From CAWCOU01 sp963797335 (GTDB lineage: Bacteria; Pseudomonadota; Gammaproteobacteria; JAURND01), in the NCBI GenBank assembly GCA_963797335.1, contig CAWCOU010000006.1, forward strand, positions 434,001 through 498,000: a stretch of DNA of 64,000 nt, read 5' to 3'. Positions 53,517 through 62,406 of this stretch are shown in pieces. A program made the position numbers and the translations under genes. The notes beneath the pieces are model-generated. The model saw only the letters and a list, made by a program, of their open reading frames with translations, was not told the DNA's origin and did no database searches. Position 1 is the stretch's first letter, and the number at the start of each line of letters is the position of its first letter.

Positions 53517-55843
53517 TAAATTCCGGCACTTGGTGGATAGGAAGTCATCAAGAATTCGTCTTTTTCCACATCAACCTCCAGGAGCATATCGGTTATTTTA
53601 GGCTTTTTCATTGCAGCGGCTAAACATTCGGCTGCCAATAAGGGTAATAATTTCCTGTTGAACATCTGCATTATACGGTTAGCTCCTAGGCGAATATCTT
53701 GGCAAGCATGGACGATAAAATCGACGACGTGAGGACGATACGACAAGATGATTTGGTATCGTTGAGCTACTCGCTTCTGAAGGATGTGTAATTGTTGTTG
53801 CACAATCTGTTGAAGTGCAGTTGTGGTCAAGGGGTAATAAGGAATTATATCCACTCGACTCAGGAAATCGGCATCAAATACCGAGATTAAATCGCCACGA
53901 ATAGCCTGGCTGAGAACCTCAGCGTCTGGGTTTTCATGGTTACTGCATAATCGCAGAATTAAATCGGCAGCTGCTGTGGAAGTTACTATAAATAACGTAT
54001 TGTTAAAGCGAGTGATTCGACCCTCACTGTCGTATAGCCAGCCTTTATCAAATATTTGGTAAAAAATAGCTCGAACCTGAGCATGGGCTTTTTCCCATTC
54101 CTCCAGTACGATTAAATGATGCGGTCGTCGACGAACGGCTTCCGTTAAGAGCGCAGCTTCACCAAAACCGATGTATCCCGGCGGAGAGCCTATTAACTGC
54201 GACACTCGGTGTGCTTCGTGGTATTCTGCTAAATTAATGACCGTCATTTGTTGAGCGCCACCGTAAAGCAGATCCGCCAATGTTTGGGCTGTGGTTGTTT
54301 TTCCGACGCCGCTGGGCCCGACCAATAGCACAATACCCATCGGTCGTTGCGAATCCAGCAATTGCGTTCTGGCCAGCTGAATAATCCGCAGCCATTCGCG
54401 CAATGCCTGCGATTGGCCAAAAATCCGTTGCTGCATTTGTTGTTCTAAATGCAATAGCGTCTGCAACTCTGAGCCGTGAATTTGCGATAGCGGGGTAGCT
54501 GTCCAATGGGCGATCACCTCTACAATTGCGTGCATATCCACTTCGTTTGAACAGCCGGGGGCATTCGCAGGGCTAGCCATCTTTTCCTCTTGGGCGAGCG
54601 CAAGGCGTGCACAAGCTGTATCCAACAAATTAATGGCTTTATCGGGTAATTGTCGATCGGTGAGATAGCGTATCGATAATTGAACGGCCGCTGGAATGGC
54701 TTGGTCGGAAATTTGCACGCGATGGTGTAACTCCAACGACGGGCGTAATGCGTTTAGGATGGCTATGGTTGCTTCTTCAGTGACTTCCTCCACCTTTATC
54801 AGTTGGAATCGTCGATTCAGTGCTTGATCCCGCTCCCAATAGCGCCTGTATTCCGTCCAAGTGGTGGCAGCAATGGTACGTAATTCGCCACGTGCTAATA
54901 AAGGTTTTATTTGATGGACTAATTCGCTAGGACCAGAAGTGAGAAGCGCGTGGGCTTCATCGATGAATAAGAGAATAGGCCGGTCAGCCAGTTGGATTTC
55001 ATGCAATAATTGTTGGATTCTATTATTAAGTTCGCTGCTATCGTGTGCACCGGCTTGTAATAAATGAATGTCTACACTGTGAATGCTTGCTCGGCGCAAT
55101 GCAGTCGGCACTGCCCCCGTTATAATGCGTTGCGCTAAGCCTTCCACTAGGGCTGTTTTGCCCACCCCGGGGTCACCTACTAATAGCGGATTATTTTGTC
55201 GACGACGCATGAGGATATCGATTAATTGTTGGATTTCATGCTCACGACCGATGACGGGGTCTAGTTTCCCTGCAGAGGCCAATTCGGTCAAATTATGGGT
55301 AAATTTCGTTAAGGCGGATCGTTGGTTTTCTGAGGGTGTAATTCGGGCTGCTTTCATTCGTTTATTTTCGCTACTATCTTTAGTGACCAGCGAGAATTGG
55401 GCGCGTAATTGTTCTTTAGGAAGTTGTGAAAGTGGATGAGATAGTCTGCTTAACAGGGATAATAAGTAATCGGAGTTAAGTAGCGCAAATAGTAAAAATC
55501 CTGATCGGATTTCTTCCGTTTGGTATTCTAGGTTGGCAATATAATAGGATTCTCGCAGTAATTCTTCGACTGCTGAAGATAATATAGGGGCTTTGCTTGC
55601 CGTTTTGGCGAATGGCTTGTTGTGTTGCGATAAATCTGCCAGCCATGCTGAAATGTTTATACCGGCGTGCTGCAATAACAAATGCATATCACTTTGGGGC
55701 AATATCAGTAATTGCATCAGCCAATGGTTTAACTCGATGGTATCGCAGCCAATTTCTAGGCAAGACGCAGCTGCCATTTGTAGACTTTTTTGGCAAACGG
55801 CATTCAGTTTTTGGATTATAGCGTGTATTTGTGTATAGGACAT
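53516..55843 (-). CDS. ClpV/ClpB-like double AAA+ ATPase lacking the middle domain
   Basis: A 775-residue Hsp100 unfoldase nearest ClpV (TssH). A Clp_N-like region spans 1-150. D1 has GKLDPVIGREHEI, Walker A GDPGVGKTA (223-231) and Walker B LLFIDEAH (291-298). D2 has Walker A GPSGVGKTTTA (509-519), pore loop GSPPGYIGFGE and LTEAVRRRPHH. Between D1 (LARLALAQEEK, to 421) and the D2 linker (EVIAHWTATPL, from 442) only about 20 residues remain, so the coiled-coil middle domain of ClpB/ClpV is missing. The D2 Walker B reads LIVLEE, Glu replacing the usual Asp. No type VI genes surround it; its partner is the 1509-residue protein. Confidence 0.85.
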   Translation of the reverse strand: MSYTQIHAIIQKLNAVCQKSLQMAAASCLEIGCDTIELNHWLMQLLILPQSDMHLLLQHAGINISAWLADLSQHNKPFAKTASKAPILSSAVEELLRESYYIANLEYQTEEIRSGFLLFALLNSDYLLSLLSRLSHPLSQLPKEQLRAQFSLVTKDSSENKRMKAARITPSENQRSALTKFTHNLTELASAGKLDPVIGREHEIQQLIDILMRRRQNNPLLVGDPGVGKTALVEGLAQRIITGAVPTALRRASIHSVDIHLLQAGAHDSSELNNRIQQLLHEIQLADRPILLFIDEAHALLTSGPSELVHQIKPLLARGELRTIAATTWTEYRRYWERDQALNRRFQLIKVEEVTEEATIAILNALRPSLELHHRVQISDQAIPAAVQLSIRYLTDRQLPDKAINLLDTACARLALAQEEKMASPANAPGCSNEVDMHAIVEVIAHWTATPLSQIHGSELQTLLHLEQQMQQRIFGQSQALREWLRIIQLARTQLLDSQRPMGIVLLVGPSGVGKTTTAQTLADLLYGGAQQMTVINLAEYHEAHRVSQLIGSPPGYIGFGEAALLTEAVRRRPHHLIVLEEWEKAHAQVRAIFYQIFDKGWLYDSEGRITRFNNTLFIVTSTAAADLILRLCSNHENPDAEVLSQAIRGDLISVFDADFLSRVDIIPYYPLTTTALQQIVQQQLHILQKRVAQRYQIILSYRPHVVDFIVHACQDIRLGANRIMQMFNRKLLPLLAAECLAAAMKKPKITDMLLEVDVEKDEFLMTSYPPSAGI

Positions 55844-55953
55844 GTTTTATCTACCCTGGGCGCGGATGGCCGAATGAAGAGCTACACAGGGAGATACTAT
55901 AGTTATTTTATTTTACGTCAATACCGTACTTTGTGCCCACCATTAATAGCTAA

Positions 55954-56244
55954 GGTATGCACACATCTTTTTCAGTCAACTGCGAGTGAGTATTAGATTA
56001 AGGATTAGCACTGTAACCCCCCTCTCCCGCGCGAGGAGTTTAAATAAAGGCTCTGAACTTGTTCGCGGGAGAGGGTTGGGGAGAGGGCGAATGGATAGCG
56101 CGAGACTTTACCCTCACCCTAACCCTCTCCCGCGAATAAGTTTGCAGCTTTTGCACAAACTCCTCGCGCGGGAGAGGGGGTTTACAGTGCTAATCGTTAA
56201 TCCAGTGCCTACTCACAGTTGACTAAAAAAGATGTGTGCATACC
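55954..56244. repeat. Family A repeat, complete filled form
   Basis: The termini GGTATGCACACATCTTTTTC and the complementary end GATGTGTGCATACC (56231-56244) enclose 291 bp. Inside, GATTAGCACTGTAACCCCCC and GGGGGTTTACAGTGCTAATC form a second inverted repeat around a CCCGCGCGAG/CTCGCGCGGG palindromic core with an inner GCGAATGGATAGCGCG segment. This is the reference copy for the family. It fills most of the 432-bp gap between the ClpV-like gene and the HExxH gene; the remaining 110 bp (55844-55953) upstream of the ClpV-like start shows no clear promoter. Confidence 0.88.
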
Positions 56245-56275
56245 TCAGTCATTAATAGAGAGGGGAAGGCGACTG

Positions 56276-57646
56276 TCACTGTCTTAAACATAGTTCAGTC
56301 TCTTTTCCTGTTCTTTTGAAATGGGCTTCCTCCAGGCCGGGGAAAAGAAAATCCATTAATTCTGGATGTTTGGAGAATAACTGATGAATAACCGCGTCTC
56401 TTTCTTTAAGAAGATTACTACTATCTAAGTTTCCATATTGGCTAAATAAAAATAACATGTCCAAACACGGAGCCCTAGGGTTATTTAACTCCAAGCAGGT
56501 CTGTGCCGTTCCTATGTATTCACCGTTGATGTATCGTATATTGGTCACGTAAGCTTTTAAATTATTGTCGTGATACGGTAGTAATAAGTAACCTGGATCA
56601 AGTATTTTTAAACGTTTATCTAATAATTTTTGTTTTTTTAAACGATCGATGGTACTAGGAGGTATAATTTGATCGACGATGACTGGTTTATAATCTTTAC
56701 TTAAGTCAAGGTATTTTTTATAGGCTAAGACCTGCTTAGAATCCAATGTCTCCGGATGATCAATAAAATCCATCAGCGGTCCTACCTTGCGGGTGCCTTG
56801 ATTGACTAGCTCGGCAATTTCTCTACAATCGCTTGTTCCATCTTTGTTAGCAGTACAGGGAACAGAAAGAACACTCCAAACCTTATTATCTGTCTCAAAG
56901 AATTTATTTGGATTTTTAGAATTCCCATAGTATACAAAGCCATGATGGGCTTCATGAATGATAATATCAGAGAAACTTGGATTTAATATTTGGTTGGTAA
57001 AAATTAAAATGGTATTGATTCTTCGGGCAAAAGTAGCAATGGCTCCAGGTGTTTTTAAATCAGGATCTTTATGAGTCGTGATGCGAATACTGAAGTTAGG
57101 ACTATGCTCAAATAATGTTCTGAGTTTACAATAAATACGCCTATTCGTCTTGCTGATATTTTGGAGAACTTCAATGACATATTGTTTATCTTGCTCAGCC
57201 GTGCGCGACATTTTTTTATAGTCTTGTAAAGCATATTTTGAAACACTAATTTTGCTAGCTAATAATTCTGCGGGTAATACTTGCTGTTTGATTTGAGGTG
57301 TTGGGTAACAAACACCCATTGCGGTACACATAAATGGTATATTTGGCAGTACTGATAGTTCTTTACTGCTACGTCTCGTTGCCTTGGCGGCCTCCACACT
57401 ATTGAAAACCGAAGCAAGGGTCAGCAGGAATAAGCCAACGGAGAGTAATGAAATAGTGCCAGGACTGCCAACTGGGCTAGTAACAGTGGTTGGCGCATAA
57501 GGATCTTCTTGTTCTAGCAGTGAGAAAGGGTATCTTTTATCATCATGCGGGGGTTGAATTTTTGATAACCCTCTTTTTTGCAATCCCTTGTGTTTTTTAT
57601 TTTCGTAATTACCTACCCTTTCTTGCCAAGATTCTTTTTTACGCAT
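56276..57646 (-). CDS. Membrane-anchored putative zinc metalloprotease (HEAHH motif)
   Basis: A 456-residue protein, family not recognised. A basic, polar N-terminal segment (1-60) precedes one membrane helix (SLLSVGLFLLTLASVFNSV, about 66-84). The remainder is probably on the far side of the membrane and contains several Cys that could form disulfides. DIIIHEAHHGFVYYG (HExxH at 231-235) is a zincin active-site motif at the end of a helix; a downstream EIAEL near 275 could provide the third ligand. A secreted or surface protease acting on host or envelope proteins is plausible, not shown. It is flanked by a family A and a family C repeat. Confidence 0.6.
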   Translation of the reverse strand: MRKKESWQERVGNYENKKHKGLQKRGLSKIQPPHDDKRYPFSLLEQEDPYAPTTVTSPVGSPGTISLLSVGLFLLTLASVFNSVEAAKATRRSSKELSVLPNIPFMCTAMGVCYPTPQIKQQVLPAELLASKISVSKYALQDYKKMSRTAEQDKQYVIEVLQNISKTNRRIYCKLRTLFEHSPNFSIRITTHKDPDLKTPGAIATFARRINTILIFTNQILNPSFSDIIIHEAHHGFVYYGNSKNPNKFFETDNKVWSVLSVPCTANKDGTSDCREIAELVNQGTRKVGPLMDFIDHPETLDSKQVLAYKKYLDLSKDYKPVIVDQIIPPSTIDRLKKQKLLDKRLKILDPGYLLLPYHDNNLKAYVTNIRYINGEYIGTAQTCLELNNPRAPCLDMLFLFSQYGNLDSSNLLKERDAVIHQLFSKHPELMDFLFPGLEEAHFKRTGKETELCLRQ

Positions 57647-57676
57647 ATGATTTCGCTCATGAACTCTAGATTACTT

Positions 57677-57741
57677 GTAACTGCTCACCCTCAACTCCGT
57701 CGTCCCGCGGACAAGCCGCGGGACGACGTGCGAGTAGTTAC
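57677..57741. repeat. Family C palindromic repeat, 65-bp copy
   Basis: GTAACTGCTCACCCTCAACT through GTGCGAGTAGTTAC, centred on CGTCGTCCCGCGG/CCGCGGGACGACG. The outer ends are imperfect inverted repeats (GTAACTGCTCACC versus GTAACTACTCGCA), giving the likely true boundaries of the family. It lies just upstream of the HExxH gene. Confidence 0.8.
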
Positions 57742-57832
57742 GATTACTTTACCATAAAATACCCAACGCACATCAAGATGCGACCAGAGAGTCTATCATA
57801 AAATATCGGTTGCCGCAACGATACAGCGTAAA

Positions 57833-58528
57833 TTAGGGGCGATCCAAACAACGATGCCAAATGACCGGGGCTGCGCAAATCAATTGTTGTTCGTAAATGA
57901 CGGGGGCATAAACCCGGGTGTTTGAGTTTATGCAAATGAGGTCATAAAAACCGGGGCGGACACTTTTTTTGACTCTACGTAATAATACTTCATTATTACT
58001 AGTCACGACAATACAATTTTTACCCACTAAGCCGGGGATCTCTTCCAGGTAACGACGTTTGCCGGCGACATAATCTCCTTTTTTGAAATACGGCTCCATA
58101 CCATCATCACTGACCACCAGATCGATTGGTTTTTGATGCAACGCCCGAAAAACCAATAATTCTTGAGTGATTGTTTTCTCTTCGACAAGAGGTTGCCCAA
58201 CATTTTCTAGGTAATCAGGCATAGAACCTGCCGTATGCCCCATCTGCTGCGGTGAACTGCCGATACCGTAAAGCAACCAATCGAGCGTGCAGGTAATTTG
58301 TTCTTGCCGAAAGATTTGAATAACCCGTTGTGCACCCCGATCCGTTAAACCACCTGCTTTGGCTGCCTCCCAGGATTGTATGGTACTGGCGCTGACACTG
58401 TACTTTTTTTCAAAATTTTTTCGAGTCAACCCTGTCATTTTTCGCAAGGTTTCCAGCCTTCTACCTCTTGCAATAGCACCCGATTGCGGATCATATACCT
58501 CGGGGGTCGTTAGTATGGAAGAAATCAT
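57833..58528 (-). CDS. LexA/CI-like (S24-fold) regulator with replaced protease residues
   Basis: A 231-residue phage-repressor-like regulator. An N-terminal helix-turn-helix (GLTRKNFEKKYSVSASTIQS, about 33-52) precedes a C-terminal S24 fold. The usual nucleophile motif GDSMEP reads SDDGMEPYFKKGDYV (from about 140), so Ser is Gly143. The general-base Lys of the VxxKR segment is Arg in EVLLRRVKK (about 184). Self-cleavage therefore looks impossible, and the protein should be a stable repressor or respond to a ligand. No phage structural genes are present. A LuxR-type regulator follows upstream on the same strand. Confidence 0.8.
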   Translation of the reverse strand: MISSILTTPEVYDPQSGAIARGRRLETLRKMTGLTRKNFEKKYSVSASTIQSWEAAKAGGLTDRGAQRVIQIFRQEQITCTLDWLLYGIGSSPQQMGHTAGSMPDYLENVGQPLVEEKTITQELLVFRALHQKPIDLVVSDDGMEPYFKKGDYVAGKRRYLEEIPGLVGKNCIVVTSNNEVLLRRVKKSVRPGFYDLICINSNTRVYAPVIYEQQLICAAPVIWHRCLDRP

Positions 58529-58581
58529 AATTCACCTAAAATCCTATTGTGTTTGAATAACACATCACCCAACAAGTGCAA

Positions 58582-59043
58582 TTAGTCTTTTTTATTGGCT
58601 AATTTAAATTCTTGTTTGAGAGTTGTTTCCAGTGTTTTTAATTCTTCCATGTATTTAATAAAATCCGTTTTCGTTACTAATTCAAGTAATTCTTTTCTCG
58701 AGCTACACGGGATTTTTGAACGAATATTGCAGGAATAAAAATGAACCGTAATTGTTGAAATGCCCATAGCAGCACTTGTTTCTATAGTCGTCATTCCTTG
58801 TAAAAAATAATACAAACATCTGGCTTCTTGTTGCGTTAAATAAATACCCAAATACGCATTACCCAGATAAAAACGTTTTTGATGATCGCCAATTAAGGTG
58901 ATATCTCTGACATCACAGGCAGACGTATCGAGGTAGGCATTCAGCTTTAAGACTTTAGATGTTTCATTTCTCCAGCTATACGCTAGATCAACAATAGGTA
59001 GGGAGTTATTGGCAGTTCTTTGATGTGATATTTTTTTTAACAT
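58582..59043 (-). CDS. LuxR-type helix-turn-helix regulator
   Basis: A 153-residue protein. The C-terminal HTH (LTQQEARCLYYFLQGMTTIE, then TSAAMGISTITVHFYSCNIRSKI, about 72-115) follows the LuxR/GerE pattern: 'T..E..CL..L..G.T...A...GIS..TV..Y'. The N-terminal 70 residues are short and match no PAS, GAF or autoinducer domain that I recognise. Similar stand-alone LuxR proteins are numerous in Legionella and Coxiella. It probably regulates local or host-phase genes. The ATG at 59043 starts MLKKISHQ. The 244 bp upstream are AT-rich with no recognised site. Confidence 0.8.
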   Translation of the reverse strand: MLKKISHQRTANNSLPIVDLAYSWRNETSKVLKLNAYLDTSACDVRDITLIGDHQKRFYLGNAYLGIYLTQQEARCLYYFLQGMTTIETSAAMGISTITVHFYSCNIRSKIPCSSRKELLELVTKTDFIKYMEELKTLETTLKQEFKLANKKD

Positions 59044-59287
59044 GAAAGCACTCCTTAGCTCTTTTTATTCGTAAACTAAACTGTAATTTCAGGATAAATA
59101 CCAGCCGAAAACCACAGTCCACAAAAAAATCATCAAAATCATATTATTATTAATACAAGAATATATTATGACCGGTTTAACCCTGTCAAGGTTTTTTTTA
59201 AAGAACCCTTAAGCAACTACTGAAATGCTTAGAGACGGACTTTAACTATATTGATAAATTTACCGCTGTCCTGCCACATTTTTGGAG

Positions 59288-59782
59288 TTACTCGTCTTTA
59301 TTTTTTGGCTGGATATGACAGGCTCCGCCTCCGCCCTGCTTCTCAAAATAATGTTGATGATAAGCCTCAGCAAGGTAGAAATCAGGGGCTGGCAAAATTT
59401 CCGTCACTATTTCATTTTCATATTTACCGGATGCCTGCAAACGTTGCTTTGCCGCCTGTGCCGCGATGGCTTGCTCTTCATTCTGATAAAAAATCGCAGA
59501 ACGGTATTGGCTACCTATATCCACACCCTGACGATTGCGCTGGGTTGGATCATGTATCTCCCAAAAGACATTTAATAATTCTTCAAACGAAATTTGTTGA
59601 GGATCATATTCTATACGAACCACTTCGGCATGACCTGTTTTATCGGTACACACTTCTTCATACGATGGATTCAGCGTATGCCCACCGGCATAGCCAACGG
59701 TTGTCGCCGTAACGCCAGCTAATCTGGCAAAAGCGGCCTGGACGCCCCAAAAACAACCTGCAGCAAACATGATAGTAGCCAT
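59288..59782 (-). CDS. msrA: Peptide methionine-S-sulfoxide reductase
   Basis: Repairs oxidised methionine (S-epimer) in proteins, with thioredoxin as reductant. The 164-residue protein has the catalytic GCFWG at residues 9-13, YAGG near 31, SYEEVCTDKTGHAEVVRIEYD, and the C-terminal YHQHYFEKQGGGGACH, which contains the usual resolving-Cys region. Cytosolic, full length. Same strand as yajQ, which ends nine bases before the msrA start, so the two form one transcription unit. Confidence 0.96.
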   Translation of the reverse strand: MATIMFAAGCFWGVQAAFARLAGVTATTVGYAGGHTLNPSYEEVCTDKTGHAEVVRIEYDPQQISFEELLNVFWEIHDPTQRNRQGVDIGSQYRSAIFYQNEEQAIAAQAAKQRLQASGKYENEIVTEILPAPDFYLAEAYHQHYFEKQGGGGACHIQPKNKDE

Positions 59783-59790
59783 TACTATTC

Positions 59791-60273
59791 CTAATCACGA
59801 AAATTTTCAAACTGAAGTGGCAAGTCAAATGTTTTTTGTTTTAAAAACTGAATGACCTCTTGCAAATCATCACGCTTTTTTCCCGTTACTCTAACCTGTT
59901 CACCCTGGATAGCTGCCTGCACTTTTAATTTTTTGTCTTTGATGGCTTTAACAATTGCTTTGGCGATCTCTTGGCTAATCCCTTGCTGAATCAATAGTTC
60001 TTGGCGGGCAAGCTTAAGCGTGATTTCTGGCGGTTTATGCTGCAGAGCAGCTATATCGACTTGGCGTTTAGCTAATTTACTTAATAAAATTTCATTCATC
60101 TGGTTGAGTTGAAATTCGGTTTCCGCCACCAACATAATTTTCTCAGCGGCCAATTCTACATGAGCATCGCTACCTTTAAAATCAAATCGAGTACTGACCT
60201 CTCTATTCGCCTGATCAACTGCATTGTGAATTTCATGAGCGTTCACTTTAGAGACAATATCAAAAGAAGGCAT
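59791..60273 (-). CDS. yajQ: YajQ-family nucleotide (cyclic di-GMP)-binding protein
   Basis: A 160-residue two-ferredoxin-fold protein. From ATG 60273 it begins MPSFDIVSKVNAHEIHNAVDQ, followed by STRFDFKGSDA and the C-terminal VRVTGKKRDDLQEVI and LPLQFENFRD, the standard family landmarks. In Xanthomonas the homologue binds cyclic di-GMP; other members are only known to bind nucleotides, so the role here is open. GGGAGA lies about ten bases upstream of the chosen start; an earlier start at 60297 adds eight residues. Confidence 0.95.
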   Translation of the reverse strand: MPSFDIVSKVNAHEIHNAVDQANREVSTRFDFKGSDAHVELAAEKIMLVAETEFQLNQMNEILLSKLAKRQVDIAALQHKPPEITLKLARQELLIQQGISQEIAKAIVKAIKDKKLKVQAAIQGEQVRVTGKKRDDLQEVIQFLKQKTFDLPLQFENFRD

Positions 60274-60359
60274 GACGAAAAATCTCCCTCTAAGCAACCC
60301 CCATGGGGATGGCTTTTTTGTTTACATGCAACACGCGAAAAAACTCGCGACATTAAAAC

Positions 60360-62312
60360 CTATCGTTCCAGTTTAACGGGCAAGATGACCATTTGTAAAC
60401 CTTTTAGATTCAATTGCCGTTGGAGAATAACAGGGATATCACCGTGCAATCGACGATGGAACCAATTATCCTGTTTTGAAATTAAGGATGCGGCAAAGAA
60501 CACCGAGTTCGCATACTGGTCATGGACTTTTTCGGCTAATTCCACTAATGCCTTCACAGGATCATTGCCGTAACTGACATAAGAACCCGCGGCAAGACCA
60601 TGTTGATGAGAAAACTCGATAAAATAATGCAATCGTTCTTGAATCTGCTGTTGCATCGTTTCCAGGGCCATTTCACTGCCATAACTACCGACATCAACGA
60701 CACCGACGCTGATAAAAATAAAATTTTTAAAATGATTCGGAAACATCCGTTGCACCCATAATAAGGTGTGCATCGCTTGTCCCGTGCTCTCACTGACCAG
60801 AAAAACGGCCGTTGGTTTTTGCGAATCCAGTGGCGGCACTTTCGTCACCACACCGCTCAAAGGCAAGGTCAGCAAATGATCCAGGTGTTTAATTTGTTTC
60901 TCAACGATGGCATAATGACGATTGACGATGACACAAAATAGGATCACGCTGCTGGTAATCACCACGGTCAACCAACCACCATAGGTAAATTTTTCCGATA
61001 AGGTAATCAATAAAATACTGACGCAGACCACAAACCCAACCAAGGACAAGCCCATGTGGTATATCCATTTGACGCTGGCACGGCGATGGCTCCACCAATA
61101 GCGGCATAATCCCAACAAGGAGAGTGAGAAGGTGAGGAACACATTCATACTGTAAAGAATAACCAACATGGAGACTCGACCCTGAGTCCAAAACAAGATA
61201 AAGATAGCCGCGATACCGAAAAATAAAATACCGTTCTGAGTGACCAACCGGCTGGATAAATTACGAAAACGTTTGGGCAGCCAGCCATCGATGGCCATAT
61301 TGGCTAAGACCGCGGGGCCTCCTAAAAAGCCAGTATTGGCGGCGACAAACAATAATCCGGCTTCCAGTAACAACACGATAATTAAGAAGGCGTGATGGAA
61401 TGGCAAATTCCCTAAAATACTATTAAATGCCACTGCATTTAAGGTCTGCCCGGGTGTGGCATGAACGTCCCACAGCAGGTAGAGAAAAATAATGCCTGCC
61501 GCCATGAAACTTAAAGAAACCGCCATATAGAACATCGTCCATTTACCGGTACGCACCCTTGGCTCTACCAGGTGATTGACGTTGTTAGAAACCGCTTCTA
61601 GACCGGTATAAGTACCACCACCCAAGGAGTACGCTTTCAGAAAGATAGCTAATGTGACAAACCAACCCGATTCCTGAATGAGTATACGAGTGTCATCAAT
61701 AGAAGAATTAACGACCATGGGTAAGTGTTGCCCATGCATACTGATGCCATAAATGATTAAACCAAAATGCGTGATGACAAAACCCAGAAAAATGGGCATG
61801 AGTACTTTGATGGACTCTTTCATACCACGAAGATTCAGAATCAATAACAGGACTAAGATAATAACTTCAGAGTCAATTTTGAAACGTTGTGCCCCTAATG
61901 GTAAAAAACTGAAAAGCGTATCGACACCGCTGGCCACGGAGATAGTGATGGTTAATATATAATCGACGATGAGTGCCGAGCCAGAAACCACACCGGCATG
62001 TGCACCTAATAATTTACTGGCAACTTTGTAGCCACCGCCACCGGTGGGGAATAATTCAATGACCTGATTATAGGCAATGGAAATTAAAAACACGGTTAAG
62101 GCGGTCAATAAACCCAGGTAAATGGCCAGATGATAATGCGTGCCTAAGGCCAAAAAGGCTTCTTCGGGACCGTAGGATGAGGAGGATAACCCGTCGGCTC
62201 CTAGACCTATCCAAGCTAAAAAAGCAATTAACGCAATATTTTTGCGAGTGCCTTTATCAAATGGGTCACGGGGTTTTCCAATAAAAATATCGCGAATTTT
62301 TCTAAATGCCAT
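60360..62312 (-). CDS. APC-superfamily permease, KimA/YdaO-like (possible potassium or amino acid uptake)
   Basis: A 650-residue inner-membrane protein with twelve helices and a soluble C-terminal part. The N-terminus (ALIAFLAWIGLGADGLSSSS followed by YGPEEAF) and FPTGGGGYKVASKLLG match the KimA/YdaO group, high-affinity K+ symporters in Bacillus. The last 170 residues (PTAVFLVSESTGQAMHTLLW; FISVGVVDVGSYGSEMALE) look like a universal-stress-protein-type cytoplasmic domain. Bacillus KimA is inhibited by cyclic di-AMP, a messenger most gammaproteobacteria lack, so regulation and substrate here are uncertain. Confidence 0.85.
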   Translation of the reverse strand: MAFRKIRDIFIGKPRDPFDKGTRKNIALIAFLAWIGLGADGLSSSSYGPEEAFLALGTHYHLAIYLGLLTALTVFLISIAYNQVIELFPTGGGGYKVASKLLGAHAGVVSGSALIVDYILTITISVASGVDTLFSFLPLGAQRFKIDSEVIILVLLLILNLRGMKESIKVLMPIFLGFVITHFGLIIYGISMHGQHLPMVVNSSIDDTRILIQESGWFVTLAIFLKAYSLGGGTYTGLEAVSNNVNHLVEPRVRTGKWTMFYMAVSLSFMAAGIIFLYLLWDVHATPGQTLNAVAFNSILGNLPFHHAFLIIVLLLEAGLLFVAANTGFLGGPAVLANMAIDGWLPKRFRNLSSRLVTQNGILFFGIAAIFILFWTQGRVSMLVILYSMNVFLTFSLSLLGLCRYWWSHRRASVKWIYHMGLSLVGFVVCVSILLITLSEKFTYGGWLTVVITSSVILFCVIVNRHYAIVEKQIKHLDHLLTLPLSGVVTKVPPLDSQKPTAVFLVSESTGQAMHTLLWVQRMFPNHFKNFIFISVGVVDVGSYGSEMALETMQQQIQERLHYFIEFSHQHGLAAGSYVSYGNDPVKALVELAEKVHDQYANSVFFAASLISKQDNWFHRRLHGDIPVILQRQLNLKGLQMVILPVKLER

Positions 62313-62406
62313 AGTGAAAAAATGCTCATAATTAAAAAATTAAGACGCTGACATTCCTGTTCAGCTTCCTGTATTTCACCGACGAACGTCGTCGACAAGC
62401 AGGGTG

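Noticed and set aside
48987..55843. Type VI secretion cluster
   Set aside because: Only a ClpV-like ATPase is present; no sheath, Hcp, VgrG, baseplate or TssJLM genes are visible.
57833..58528. Prophage remnant around the LexA-like gene
   Set aside because: No integrase, structural or lysis genes and no attachment-site repeats nearby.
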